DNA from: an uncultured Prevotellaceae bacterium
Lineage (GTDB): Bacteria > Bacteroidota > Bacteroidia > Bacteroidales > Bacteroidaceae
DNA: 51,132 nt
Assembly: GCA_900316355.1 (NCBI GenBank)
Contig: ONCQ01000017.1
Location: 1-51,132, forward strand
Direction of reading: 5' to 3'
In this document: one piece after another, positions 7,830-16,781 of the stretch
How positions within the stretch are numbered: the stretch's first letter is position 1
How the letters are laid out: each line of letters starts with the position of its first letter
Position numbers and translations under genes: made by a program
Notes under the pieces: model-generated
Database searches by the model: none
The model's input: only the letters and a program-made list of their open reading frames with translations
Told to the model about the DNA's origin: nothing

Positions 7830-9299
7830 ATGGCAAAACAGAAATACATTCTCTATACGATTCCCGTGGTCATCGCAGCCGCTGTGGCAGCCTATTTCAT
7901 TTTCAGCCGCAGCAGCGATGCCTACCTGAGCATGCTGCCCAAGGACGCCACCGCCCTTGCGCGCCTCGATGTCAAGGAACTCATCGACGATGCCGACCTC
8001 AACACCACCGAGCTCTACCAGCTCGTGACATCGTCCAATGACAACCCCGAAACAGCCCCATTGGGCATTGATGTGCAGCAGCCCATCTACGCCTTCATGA
8101 CCGCCTCCGGCAATGTAGGTTTCGCCGCTGCCGTCAGCGATGTCGATGACCTGTGTGACCGCCTCGATGAGATGCACGCTCGCGCCAAGGCTTCCGAACG
8201 CACCTCACAGCGCGGCTACGACTGGGTGGTGCTCGGCGGGCAGTGGCTCATGGCTTTTGACAGCCGCAAGGCGCTGGTGATGGGCCCTGCCGCAGGTGCT
8301 GCGCAGGAAGCTGTGCGCGCAGAGATGGCCACGCTCCTCGAACAGAAGCGCAAGGACAGCGGGGTGGGAGAGTTGCTCTATACCACCCTGCAGAACACCG
8401 ACGAGCCCCTGACTGCTGTCGTGGCTCCCGAAGTCCTTCCCTTTCAGGCGCGCACGCTGCTGTACAAGTTGGGCATCCGTACGCAGAACGATGCCCTGCT
8501 GACGCTCACCCTGGGCTTCGATGACAACGAGGTGGAGCTGGATGCCCACATCCTGGCGCAGACAGCCACGGTGAAGGAGAACCTGAAGAAGCTGAATAGC
8601 GCGCTGCGGCCGCTGACAACGAAGAATATAGGTGCCACCCACGCAGACAATGTCGCATGGATGGCTGTCAATGTCCACGGCAAGAGCCTCGTGGAGTTCC
8701 TGCGCAGCCACAACACCACGCGCACGGCGCTCGTGGCCCTCAACATGATCTTCGACCTCGACCAGATGCTCAATGCCATCGACGGCGATGTCGCTTTAGA
8801 GTTGCTGTCGCCAGCCGCCTTCACGGGTGGCTTCAACCTCTCCGATATCCGCGATTTCTGCTTCACGGCCCAGCTGAGCAATGCCGACTTCATGCAGCGC
8901 GCCTCCACCTGGGGCAACGACTTCATCACGTTCGAGGCGCTGTCGCCCAACGACTACAGCCTCCGTCTTTGGGAGCAGGAATTGTTCTTTGGGACGGATG
9001 CTAATAGTTTGTATGTCAGTTCGTCGCAGGGCTTGCCCAGCGAGGGCAATGCCTATCTGCGCGAGCAGCGCGACGACATCGATGACTGCCGCTTCTATGC
9101 CACCTTCTTCACGCCGGCGCTGTTTTCGGCGCTCCTCTCGCAGGCTGCCTCCAACGGTGTCGCCGTGCCCCTGCCGCCCGTCTTCCAGCAGTTCCAGCGC
9201 ATGAATATCGAGATGGAGGAGGCCGACGAGCTGAAGGTGACGCTCGTGGCTCCCAAGGGCGTCAATGTCGCCAAGGAACTCATACATCCCAAGCCCTAA
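7830..9299 (+). CDS. DUF4836 family membrane-anchored protein
   Basis: The 489-residue protein starts with one membrane-spanning segment (about residues 6-26, ILYTIPVVIAAAVAAYFIF), then a large extracytoplasmic domain. The opening SMLPKDATALARLDVKEL and the overall layout match the DUF4836 family, which is found almost only in Bacteroidetes. No catalytic motif is visible and its function is unknown. It sits 31 bases after rsmE and is followed after 4 bases by an ABC transporter ATPase, so it is probably co-transcribed with both; an envelope role alongside the ABC transporter is only a contextual guess. Confidence 0.75.
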   Translation: MAKQKYILYTIPVVIAAAVAAYFIFSRSSDAYLSMLPKDATALARLDVKELIDDADLNTTELYQLVTSSNDNPETAPLGIDVQQPIYAFMTASGNVGFAAAVSDVDDLCDRLDEMHARAKASERTSQRGYDWVVLGGQWLMAFDSRKALVMGPAAGAAQEAVRAEMATLLEQKRKDSGVGELLYTTLQNTDEPLTAVVAPEVLPFQARTLLYKLGIRTQNDALLTLTLGFDDNEVELDAHILAQTATVKENLKKLNSALRPLTTKNIGATHADNVAWMAVNVHGKSLVEFLRSHNTTRTALVALNMIFDLDQMLNAIDGDVALELLSPAAFTGGFNLSDIRDFCFTAQLSNADFMQRASTWGNDFITFEALSPNDYSLRLWEQELFFGTDANSLYVSSSQGLPSEGNAYLREQRDDIDDCRFYATFFTPALFSALLSQAASNGVAVPLPPVFQQFQRMNIEMEEADELKVTLVAPKGVNVAKELIHPKP

Positions 9300-9303
9300 C
9301 GCT

Positions 9304-9948
9304 ATGACCACTATTACCCTTCACCATACCTTGCCGCGCGTTTTCCGCGACCGCACAGACATCCATTCCGATATCTGGCAGCAGGAGGTCACCTTCGAGC
9401 GCGGCCACCTCTATCTCATTGAGGCAGCCTCGGGTACCGGCAAGTCCTCGCTCTGCAGCTATCTCATCGGCTATCGTGATGATTATTTGGGTACCATCGC
9501 TTTCGACGGACGTGATATCCGCGAGAGCAGCACCTATGACTGGACACAGCTGCGCCAGCGTTCGCTGAGCATGGTCTTCCAGGAGCTGCGTGTGTTCCCT
9601 GAGCTGACGGCATGGGAGAATGTGCAGGTGAAGAACCAGCTGACGCATTTCAAGAGCGATGCCGAGATTGAACAGTGGTTCGAGCAGCTGGGCATTGCCG
9701 ACAAGCGCGCCACGAAGCTCGGCCATCTCAGCTACGGCCAGCAACAGCGCGTGGCTCTGATGCGTGCGCTGTGCCAGCCCTTCGACTTCCTGTTGGCCGA
9801 CGAACCCGTCAGCCACCTCGACCACGTCAACAGCCGTGTGATGGCTGAGGTCATGATGGCTGAGGCGCAGCGTCAGGGAGCTGGCGTCATCATTACCAGC
9901 ATCGGTCACCACATGGATTTACCCTACGAAAAGATCTTAAAATTATAA
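9304..9948 (+). CDS. ABC transporter ATP-binding protein (LolD/MacB-like)
   Basis: The start is set at ATG 9304, four bases after the previous stop; a longer frame would overlap that gene. The 214 residues hold a complete ATPase domain with slightly unusual motifs: the Walker A loop is AASGTGKSS (about 41-49, first Gly replaced by Ala), the signature is LSYGQQQR instead of LSGGQ, Walker B is FLLADEP and the switch region ITSIGHH. The permease gene follows after 9 bases. ATPases of this LolD/FtsE/MacB class work with FtsX-type permeases in lipoprotein release, export or cell-wall hydrolase control. The substrate is unknown. Confidence 0.85.
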   Translation: MTTITLHHTLPRVFRDRTDIHSDIWQQEVTFERGHLYLIEAASGTGKSSLCSYLIGYRDDYLGTIAFDGRDIRESSTYDWTQLRQRSLSMVFQELRVFPELTAWENVQVKNQLTHFKSDAEIEQWFEQLGIADKRATKLGHLSYGQQQRVALMRALCQPFDFLLADEPVSHLDHVNSRVMAEVMMAEAQRQGAGVIITSIGHHMDLPYEKILKL

Positions 9949-9957
9949 AGCCCCGTT

Positions 9958-11268
9958 ATGAGTATCAACATATCTTCGCGCCAGCCTCACCCCTCCATCA
10001 CGGGAGGGGTCGGGGGTGGGTCTTCCTCTTTGATATGGCGCCTCTTGCGCCGCCACATCAGCATCGGCCAGCTCGCAGGCTTCTTCTTCGCCAACCTGCT
10101 GGGAATGCTGATAGTGCTGCTGTCGATGCAGTTCTATGAGGACATCGTGCCCGCCTTCTCGGGCGAGGATGGCGTGATGAAGAACACCTATCTCATTGTC
10201 TCCAAGCGCATCTCTGCCGTCACCACGCTGCGTGGTGAGGCGCAGCCGTTTACCGATGCCGACATCCGTGATTTCGAGTCGCAGCGCTTCACGCGGCAGG
10301 TGGGCGCCTTCACGGCTTCCCAGTTCAAGGTCTATGCCTCTCTCTCCGTGGGCGGCATGGGCATGGGCACCGATATGTTCTTCGAGAGCGTCCCCGATGC
10401 CTTCGTCGATAGCCGTTGGCCCAGCGGTGTGGCTTATGACTCCGGTTCCTTCCCCGAGGAGGTGCCCATCATCCTGCCCCGTTCCTATCTCGCCATCTAC
10501 AACTTCGGCTTTGCACAGAGTCAGTCGTTGCCCAAGGTGTCCGAGGGTGTGGTCTCGATGGTAGAGTTGGGCATCCGTCTGCGTGGCGAGGGTGGTGCAG
10601 AGCGCCATCTGAAAGGGCGTGTGGTGGGCTTCAGCAACAGGCTGAACACCGTCCTCGTGCCCCAGGCCTTCATGCAGCGCGCCAATGCCGAACTCTCGCC
10701 CAACGCTGCTGCCGAGCCTACCCGTCTGATTGTGGAGGTCAAGAACCCCACCGACGATGCCATCGCCGCCTACATCCGCGATAAAGGCTACGAACTGGAG
10801 AATGACACGCTCGAAGCTGGGCGCGCCACCTATTTCCTGAAGGTCGTCGCAGCTGTCATCATGGCTGTGGGTCTGCTCATCAGCGCCCTCTCATTCTATA
10901 TCCTAATGCTCAGCATCTTCCTGCTGGTGCAGAAGAATGCCGAGAAGTTGCAGAACCTCTTGCTCATCGGCTATTCACCCTCCCGCGTGTCACGCCCCTA
11001 CCAGTTGCTCACGGTGGGTCTGAACGCCCTTGTGCTGCTGCTCTCGCTGGCGCTGCTCTTCTGGATTCGCGGCCTCTATCTCGAGCGTCTGTGGCAGATG
11101 TTCCCGACGCTCAGCGAGGGCTCCGTGTCGATGACCATCCTCCTGGGCGTGGCCCTCTTCGTGGTCGTCTCCTTCTTCAACATCATTGCCATCCGCCGGA
11201 AAATCAACAGCCTCACGCCCCGTCGCAAGAGCCTGAAGGGGGGCTTATATCATCATATCAATGGATAA
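9958..11268 (+). CDS. FtsX-type ABC transporter permease
   Basis: The 436 residues show one N-terminal transmembrane helix (about 38-58, LAGFFFANLLGMLIVLLSM), a periplasmic domain of about 230 residues, then three helices (about 298-320, 345-365, 385-410), the FtsX/MacB permease layout. It pairs with the ATPase encoded 9 bases upstream. Residues 9-24 (QPHPSITGGVGGGSSS) are encoded by a GC-rich palindromic repeat unit inserted near the N-terminus, so the cytoplasmic leader probably carries foreign repeat-derived residues. An alternative explanation, that translation starts downstream, is unlikely because the next ATG lies past the first helix. The last 8 bases overlap the start of the kinase-RapZ gene. 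Confidence 0.8.
   Translation: MSINISSRQPHPSITGGVGGGSSSLIWRLLRRHISIGQLAGFFFANLLGMLIVLLSMQFYEDIVPAFSGEDGVMKNTYLIVSKRISAVTTLRGEAQPFTDADIRDFESQRFTRQVGAFTASQFKVYASLSVGGMGMGTDMFFESVPDAFVDSRWPSGVAYDSGSFPEEVPIILPRSYLAIYNFGFAQSQSLPKVSEGVVSMVELGIRLRGEGGAERHLKGRVVGFSNRLNTVLVPQAFMQRANAELSPNAAAEPTRLIVEVKNPTDDAIAAYIRDKGYELENDTLEAGRATYFLKVVAAVIMAVGLLISALSFYILMLSIFLLVQKNAEKLQNLLLIGYSPSRVSRPYQLLTVGLNALVLLLSLALLFWIRGLYLERLWQMFPTLSEGSVSMTILLGVALFVVVSFFNIIAIRRKINSLTPRRKSLKGGLYHHING
9985..10023. repeat. Palindromic repeat unit inside the permease gene (plus orientation)
   Basis: A CACCCCTCC/GGGAGGGGT palindrome is followed by the G-rich tail GGGGGTGGGTCTT. This is the same unit type as at 18.0 and 36.6 kb. It is translated as part of the permease N-terminus. 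No inverted partner is seen nearby. Confidence 0.75.
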
Positions 11269-12931
11269 ACAACCGCTCCTCGACCTCTATACCGCTTTCG
11301 CGGGCGCTGCTCCGCAAGCAGTCGATGCTATCACGGGTTCCGGCAGCAATCGCCAGTATTTCCGTCTCACCTCAGCAGCCGGGCACACCGTCATCGGTGT
11401 CATCGGCACCTCCGTGGAGGAGAACCACGCCTTCATCACCCTCGCCCATCATTTCCATGAGAAGGGCCTCTCTGTGCCGCAGGTGCTGGCCGTCTCCGCC
11501 GATGAGCGCTGCTATCTGCAGGAAGACTTGGGCTCGCGCTCCCTCTTCGATGCCTTGAAAGACGGCCGTGAGGCCGGCGGGCAGTACAGCGAGCGGGAGC
11601 AGGAACTGCTGCGGCGCACCATTGCCCAGCTGCCACGCCTGCAGATTCTCGGAGGCCAGGGCCTCGATTTCTCTGTCTGCTATCCCCAGCCCGAGATGGA
11701 TGAGACGAACGTCATGTTCGACCTCAACTACTTCAAATACTGCTTCCTGAAGCCTTCCGGCATAGATTTCCATGAGTTGCGTCTGGAGCAGGATTTCAGA
11801 GCGTTGGCAAAGGACCTGCTCACAACAGACTCTCCCCCCGCCCTCCCTATAAGGGAGGGAGTGGAATGTTCTGAGCGGGCATCCGTATCTCCATCCGCAA
11901 AGGTAACTACTCCCCTCCCTCATAGGGAGGGGCAGGGGGGAGAGTCTGCCTTCCTCTACCGCGATTTCCAAGCCCGCAATGTGATGCTGGATGCTGCTGG
12001 CAACCCCTGCTTCATTGATTTCCAGGGCGGTCGCCGCGGTCCTATCTACTACGACCTCGCCAGCTTCCTCTGGCAGGCCTCAGCCCGCTATCCGCAGGCG
12101 CTGCGCGACGAGTTGATAGAAGTCTATCGCAAGAGCTTGGAGGAGGTGATGAGGGAGGTTTCTGGTTCCAAGTTTCAGGTTTCAAGTTTCAGGTTTCAGG
12201 TTTCAAGTTTCAGGTTTCAGGTTTCAAGTTTCAGGTTATTTGTTCTCTTCCGCCTCCTGCAAGTCCTCGGTGCCTACGGCTTCCGCGGCTATTTCGAGCG
12301 TAAGAAGCATTTCCTCGACAGCATTCCGCCCGCTCTTGATAACCTGCGCGACCTGCTGAAGGATGAAGGCAGCTGCCCCTATCCCGAACTGCGCAAGGTC
12401 TTGGAAGCCCTCACTAAAAGTCAGGATCGCATTTCCCCCTCTTCCCCAAATGTAATTACTCCCCTCTCTACAAGAGAGGGGCAGGGGGGTGAGTCCGTAG
12501 TGGATGAGTCCGTAGGTGGTGAGTCTTCCCTTGTTGTCCGCGTATTTTCTTTTAGCTTCAAGCGCGGCATCCCCGAGGATGAGAGCGGCAACGGCGGAGG
12601 CTATGTCTTCGACTGCCGTTCCACGCACAACCCCGGGCGCTATGAGCCCTACAAGCAACTCACAGGCCTGGATGCTCCCGTCATCAAGTTTCTCGAGGAC
12701 GACGGCGAGATCCTCACCTTCCTCGACAGCGTCTATCGCCTGGCTGATGCCCATGTGGAGCGCTATCTGCAGCGCGGCTTCACAGACCTGATGTTCTCCT
12801 TCGGCTGTACGGGCGGTCAGCACCGCTCTGTGTATAGCGCCCAGCATCTGGCCGAGCATCTCCATGCGAAATACGGCATCCGCGTCATCCTCAACCATCG
12901 CGAGCAGGGCATCCATAAAGTGCTGGAATAG
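11261..12931 (+). CDS. Sugar/aminoglycoside-type phosphotransferase fused to a RapZ C-terminal domain
   Basis: Residues about 1-350 are an APH-fold kinase like AmgK, the anomeric MurNAc/GlcNAc kinase of cell-wall recycling, with a Gly-rich loop GSGSNRQYFRL, a catalytic loop YRDFQARN (233-240, Asp235) and FIDFQGGRRGP. Residues about 420-556 are a RapZ C-terminal domain with GCTGGQHRS (515-523), linked in other bacteria to glucosamine-6-phosphate sensing. This fusion is common in Bacteroidales; a role in amino-sugar recycling is inference. The gene is interrupted in frame by repeats: a palindromic pair (11827-11947) encoding about 40 residues just before the catalytic loop, a heptamer array (12166-12238) encoding SSFRFQV repeats, and another palindromic unit (12457-12496) in the interdomain linker. 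The 556-residue length reflects these insertions. Confidence 0.85.
   Translation: MDKQPLLDLYTAFAGAAPQAVDAITGSGSNRQYFRLTSAAGHTVIGVIGTSVEENHAFITLAHHFHEKGLSVPQVLAVSADERCYLQEDLGSRSLFDALKDGREAGGQYSEREQELLRRTIAQLPRLQILGGQGLDFSVCYPQPEMDETNVMFDLNYFKYCFLKPSGIDFHELRLEQDFRALAKDLLTTDSPPALPIREGVECSERASVSPSAKVTTPLPHREGQGGESAFLYRDFQARNVMLDAAGNPCFIDFQGGRRGPIYYDLASFLWQASARYPQALRDELIEVYRKSLEEVMREVSGSKFQVSSFRFQVSSFRFQVSSFRLFVLFRLLQVLGAYGFRGYFERKKHFLDSIPPALDNLRDLLKDEGSCPYPELRKVLEALTKSQDRISPSSPNVITPLSTREGQGGESVVDESVGGESSLVVRVFSFSFKRGIPEDESGNGGGYVFDCRSTHNPGRYEPYKQLTGLDAPVIKFLEDDGEILTFLDSVYRLADAHVERYLQRGFTDLMFSFGCTGGQHRSVYSAQHLAEHLHAKYGIRVILNHREQGIHKVLE
11827..11947. repeat. Inverted pair of palindromic units inside the kinase domain
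   Basis: The outer ends AGACTCTCCCCCC (11827-11839) and GGGGGGAGAGTCT (11935-11947) are exact reverse complements. Each end carries its own CCCTCCCT/AGGGAGGG palindrome, with a core of about 45 bases between them. The whole 121 bases are open in the gene's frame and encode SPPALPIREGVE and TTPLPHREGQGGES, five residues before the catalytic loop. Confidence 0.85.
12166..12238. repeat. Heptanucleotide array (TTTCAGG/TTTCAAG) inside the kinase gene
   Basis: About ten 7-base units, arranged as three copies of a 21-base block (TTTCAGG, TTTCAAG, TTTCAGG), encode the repeated peptide SSFRFQV. The 21-base block equals seven codons, so copy number changes by whole blocks keep the frame. Confidence 0.85.
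12457..12520. repeat. Palindromic repeat unit in the kinase-RapZ linker
   Basis: CCCCTCTCT/AGAGAGGGG is followed by the G-rich tail ending GGGGGGTGAGTCC (to 12496) and then two imperfect tandem copies of GAGTCCGTAG. It is translated as ITPLSTREGQGGES, the same frame as the copies at 11.9, 25.6 and 36.6 kb. A C-rich stretch at 12430-12450 may be a decayed partner. Confidence 0.75.
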
Positions 12932-12957
12932 CACAATATTAAGGCCTCTTTAGCGTT

Positions 12958-15393
12958 ATGGTAATAGTGAGACGATACTTCCTGCATACAATCCTTCTGC
13001 TCCTCCTGTGCGCTGCGACGGCCACTGCGCAGGATGCCACGGGTGTGCCCGACACCACCGTGCAGGTCTCTACCTCCTGCCACCTCAGCGGTCGTGTCAT
13101 CGATGAGGACCAGAAGCCGCTGCCCTTCGTGACTGTTAAGGTGGAGGGTCAGATGGCAGGCACCATGACCACCATTGACGGCAAGTACTCGTTTGATTTC
13201 CAGACCGCAGACTCCGTCGTTGTCCACTACACGCTCATCGGCTTCGAGAAGAAGACCAAGGTGCTGGTGCGGCCGCAGGGCAAGCTCACGTGGAATGTCA
13301 CCCTGCGCAACAGCGGCACCGACATGGGTGAGGTCGTCGTCAGCGAGGTGCGCCGCCAGATGGGCTCCACGCAGGAGCTGTCCACCAAGGACCTGAAGCG
13401 CATGCCCAGCACCAGCGGCAATGCCGTGGAGGAGTTGGTAGCCACGCAGGCCGGCGTTGCCACCCACAACGAGCTCTCCTCGCAGTACAACGTCCGCGGC
13501 GGCTCCTTTGATGAGAACTGCGTCTATGTCAACGGCGTGGAGATCTATCGTCCCATGCTCGTCAGCAGTGGCCAGCAGGAAGGCCTCTCTGTCATCAACT
13601 CCGACATGGTGGACCGCGTGCAGTTCTCCGCCGGTGGCTTCGAGGCCAAGTATGGCGACCGCATGTCCTCTGTCCTCGACATCACCTACAAGCGCCCCGA
13701 GCGCCATGAGGGCAGTGTCAGCGCCAGCCTCCTCGGTGCCAGCGTCTATGACGGCTTCCGCCTCGGCAAGGTCTCCTTCTCGCAGGGCTTCCGCTACAAG
13801 ACCAACCGCTATCTCATGGGCTCGCTGCAGACCAGCGGCGAGTACGACCCCGACTTCATCGACTATCAGGCCTACCTCTCGTGGCGGCCCACCGATAAGT
13901 GGACGTTCGATGTCATCGGCTACATCTCGCGCAACAACTACCGCTTCAAGCCCAAGGACCGCGAGACCAACTTCGGCACCATGGAGGATGTCAAGAGCTT
14001 CCGCGTCTATTTCGACGGTGAGGAGCAGGACCTCTTCCGCACCATGTTCGGTGCCCTTTCCCTCACCCGTAAGCTCGGCAGCCGCAGCGCCCTCACCATC
14101 GGCCTCTCCGCTTTCACCACCAAGGAACGCGAGACCTACGACATACAGGGGCAGTACTGGCTCGACGACACCAACACCAGCGAGCAGCTGGGCGTGGGCA
14201 CCTACATGGAGCATGCCCGCAACCTGCTCACCTCGCGCACCATCGCCGCCCGTGCCCTCTATGAGTTCAAGCCCCGCGGCCACGACATCCGCGCCGGCCT
14301 CCTCTTCAAGCATGAGACCATCAGCGAGAACACCCGTGAGTGGGAATTTCGCGACTCCGCAGGCTATTCCATGCCCCACTATGGCGACCGTCTGGAACTC
14401 ATCTACAACCTCAAGAGCGTGCAGGATATTTCCTCTAACCGCCTTGAAGTATATCTGCAGGATACATGGCGTAAAGAGCTGGGAATCGGAATCATATCAC
14501 TCAACTATGGTGCGCGCCTTAGCTATTGGTCATGGAATAAGGAGACCCTTTTCTCGCCCCGCGCCAGCATCGGTTTCGTGCCCAAGAAGAACGACAACCT
14601 CACCTTCCGTGTCGCCACCGGTATGTACTATCAGGCCCCCTTCTACAAGGAGCTGCGCGACACCACCACCGCCGACGGTGCCACCATCGTCACCCTCAAC
14701 CGCAACATCCAGAGTCAGCGCTCTTTCCAGATTGTAGCCGGTGGCGAATACAAGTTCCGCGTTGCAGGCCGCCCCTTCAAGTTCACCACCGAGGTCTATT
14801 ACAAGCTGCAGAGCCGCCTCAACCCCTACAACGTCGATAACGTGAAGGTCGTCTATTACGGTCGCAACGAGGGCAGCGGCTATGTCGTGGGTGCCGACTT
14901 CAAGGTCTATGGCGAGTTTGTGCCCGGCACTGACTCGTGGGTCTCCTTCTCGCTCATGAAAGCCTCCATGACGCTCCACGGCAAGACCATTCCGCAGCCT
15001 ACGGACCATCGCTGGAACGTCAACTTCTTCTTCTCCGACTACTTCCCCGGCACCGAGCGCTGGAAGATGACGCTCAAGATGGCCTTCGCCGGCGGCCTCC
15101 CCTTCGGCCCGCCACACTCGGGACTGGAGCGCATGGCCTTCCGCGCACCCGCCTACCGCCGTGCTGACATCGGCATGAGCTACCGTCTGCTCAACAACGA
15201 GGACAAGCACCACCGCAAGCCTTTCCTGCGCAGCCTGCGCAACGTGTGGCTCGGCCTCGACTGCTTCAACGTCTTCGGTCTCAACAATGTCGCCTCCTAC
15301 CTTTGGGTCACCGACATCACCAACCAGCAGTACGCTGTCCCCAACTATCTCACCGGCCGCCAGATCAACGGCCGCATCCTTGTGGAATTCTGA
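12958..15393 (+). CDS. TonB-dependent receptor with carboxypeptidase-regulatory-like domain
   Basis: The 811 residues comprise a signal peptide (about 1-25, ending ATATAQ), a CarboxypepD_reg-like beta-sandwich (about 42-118, LSGRVIDEDQKPLPFVTVKV then GTMTTIDGKYSFDF), a plug domain (about 125-240, with YNVRGGSFDENCVYVNGVEI and GGFEAKYGDRMSSVLDITYK) and a barrel ending NGRILVEF. This is a SusC-like outer membrane transporter without a SusD gene beside it. The plug carries the QYNVRGGSFDEN form seen in a distinct, widely conserved Bacteroidetes TonB receptor group whose substrate is unknown. It starts 27 bases after the kinase-RapZ gene. Confidence 0.85.
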   Translation: MVIVRRYFLHTILLLLLCAATATAQDATGVPDTTVQVSTSCHLSGRVIDEDQKPLPFVTVKVEGQMAGTMTTIDGKYSFDFQTADSVVVHYTLIGFEKKTKVLVRPQGKLTWNVTLRNSGTDMGEVVVSEVRRQMGSTQELSTKDLKRMPSTSGNAVEELVATQAGVATHNELSSQYNVRGGSFDENCVYVNGVEIYRPMLVSSGQQEGLSVINSDMVDRVQFSAGGFEAKYGDRMSSVLDITYKRPERHEGSVSASLLGASVYDGFRLGKVSFSQGFRYKTNRYLMGSLQTSGEYDPDFIDYQAYLSWRPTDKWTFDVIGYISRNNYRFKPKDRETNFGTMEDVKSFRVYFDGEEQDLFRTMFGALSLTRKLGSRSALTIGLSAFTTKERETYDIQGQYWLDDTNTSEQLGVGTYMEHARNLLTSRTIAARALYEFKPRGHDIRAGLLFKHETISENTREWEFRDSAGYSMPHYGDRLELIYNLKSVQDISSNRLEVYLQDTWRKELGIGIISLNYGARLSYWSWNKETLFSPRASIGFVPKKNDNLTFRVATGMYYQAPFYKELRDTTTADGATIVTLNRNIQSQRSFQIVAGGEYKFRVAGRPFKFTTEVYYKLQSRLNPYNVDNVKVVYYGRNEGSGYVVGADFKVYGEFVPGTDSWVSFSLMKASMTLHGKTIPQPTDHRWNVNFFFSDYFPGTERWKMTLKMAFAGGLPFGPPHSGLERMAFRAPAYRRADIGMSYRLLNNEDKHHRKPFLRSLRNVWLGLDCFNVFGLNNVASYLWVTDITNQQYAVPNYLTGRQINGRILVEF

Positions 15394-15429
15394 TTGTCCA
15401 TTGACAACAACAAAAACGATTCAACCGAT

Positions 15430-16767
15430 ATGAGCACACAAGAACAACACACAGCAACATTTCCCACGCCCATCCCCAAGGACATCGTAGATAACCTGAT
15501 TGCCAAGCTGGGCATTCAGGACTTCGCCAAGGCCACCATCCGCGAAGTGAAGCAGGTGGCTGCCATGGCCGAGAAGGAGAGTGGGGTGGAGTTCATCAAG
15601 ATGGAGATGGGCATCCCCGGTCTGCCCGCTGCCGAGGTGGGCGTCAGGGCGCAGGTCAAGGCGCTCGAGGACGGCATCGCCCACAGCTATCCCGACATCC
15701 AAGGCTATCCGGAACTGAAGAAGCAGGCCTCGCGCTTCGTGAAGGCCTTCATCGGCGTGGACGTCGCCGCCGAGGGCTGTGTGCCTGTCACGGGTTCCAT
15801 GCAGGGCACCTTCGCCTCGTTCCTCACCTGCTCGCAGGCGTCGAAGGCGAAGGACACGGTGCTGTTCATCGACCCCGGCTTCCCCGTGCAGAAGATGCAG
15901 CTGCAGGTGCAGGGCGTGAACTACGAGACCTTCGACGTCTATGACTTCCGCGGCGCGAAGCTGCGCGGCAAGCTGGAGAGCTATCTCCAGAAGGGCAACA
16001 TCTGCGCCATCGTGTATTCGAATCCCAACAACCCCTCGTGGGTGTGCCTCACGGAGAGCGAGCTGCAGACCATCGGCGAACTGGCGACGCAGTACGACAC
16101 CATCGTGATGGAGGACCTGGCTTACTTCGCCATGGACTTCCGCGAGGATCTCAGCGTGCCGTTCCAGCCGCCCTACCAGCCCACGGTGGCCCGCTACACG
16201 GACAATTATATGTTGCTCATCAGCGGCTCGAAGGCGTTCTCCTATGCCGGCGAGCGCATCGGCGTCGTCTGCATCAGCGACACGCTCTTCCACCGCCACT
16301 TCCCCGACCTCAGCGCCCGCTACGAAGGGCTGCCCTTCGGCCTTGTCTTCTCCACGCGAATGCTCTACGCGCTGAGCTCCGGCACCAGCCATTCGGCGCA
16401 GTATGCGCTGGCCGCGATGTTCCGTGCGGCGTGCGACGGCGAGTACAGATTCAGGGACGAGGTGAAGGTCTATGGCGACCGCGCCCGCAAGCTGAAGGAG
16501 ATCTTCCTGCGCCACGGCTTCCATGTGGTCTATGACCGCGACCTGGACCGCCCCGTGGCCGACGGCTTCTACTTCACCATCGGCTACAAGCAGATGACCA
16601 GCGGCCAGCTGGCGCGCGAGCTGATGTACTACGGCGTGTCGGCCATCTGCCTCATCACCACCGGCTCGCATCAGGAAGGGCTGCGCGTGTGCACCTCGTT
16701 CATCGAGGACCACCAGTACGCACAGCTCGAAGAGCGCATGGCCATCTTCGAAAAGAACAACCCTTAA
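15430..16767 (+). CDS. PLP-dependent class I/II aminotransferase
   Basis: The start is set at ATG 15430 (MSTQEQHTATFPTPIPKD); the frame is open 12 codons further to a TTG, which is less likely. The 445 residues show the fold-type I aminotransferase layout: MEMGIPGLP and SYPDIQGYPELK near the N-terminus, VTGSMQGTFASF (phosphate cup), SNPNNPSWV, EDLAYFAMDF (Asp binding the PLP pyridine N) and SGSKAFSYAGERIG with the Schiff-base lysine at about residue 268. The amino-acid substrate cannot be assigned; the family in Bacteroidales is annotated only as pyridoxal phosphate-dependent aminotransferase. Cytoplasmic. The gene begins 36 bases after the TonB receptor and precedes a porin gene by 14 bases. 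Confidence 0.88.
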   Translation: MSTQEQHTATFPTPIPKDIVDNLIAKLGIQDFAKATIREVKQVAAMAEKESGVEFIKMEMGIPGLPAAEVGVRAQVKALEDGIAHSYPDIQGYPELKKQASRFVKAFIGVDVAAEGCVPVTGSMQGTFASFLTCSQASKAKDTVLFIDPGFPVQKMQLQVQGVNYETFDVYDFRGAKLRGKLESYLQKGNICAIVYSNPNNPSWVCLTESELQTIGELATQYDTIVMEDLAYFAMDFREDLSVPFQPPYQPTVARYTDNYMLLISGSKAFSYAGERIGVVCISDTLFHRHFPDLSARYEGLPFGLVFSTRMLYALSSGTSHSAQYALAAMFRAACDGEYRFRDEVKVYGDRARKLKEIFLRHGFHVVYDRDLDRPVADGFYFTIGYKQMTSGQLARELMYYGVSAICLITTGSHQEGLRVCTSFIEDHQYAQLEERMAIFEKNNP

Positions 16768-16781
16768 ACACAATTTTTAAT

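Noticed and set aside
15421-16773. A 450-codon open frame on the strand opposite the aminotransferase, and similar long antisense frames (12817-14379, 24156-25466, 47864-49150).
   Set aside because: They mirror well-conserved genes with high third-position GC. Their translations are low-complexity, rich in His, Val, Glu and Leu, and match no family. They are shadows of the real genes.
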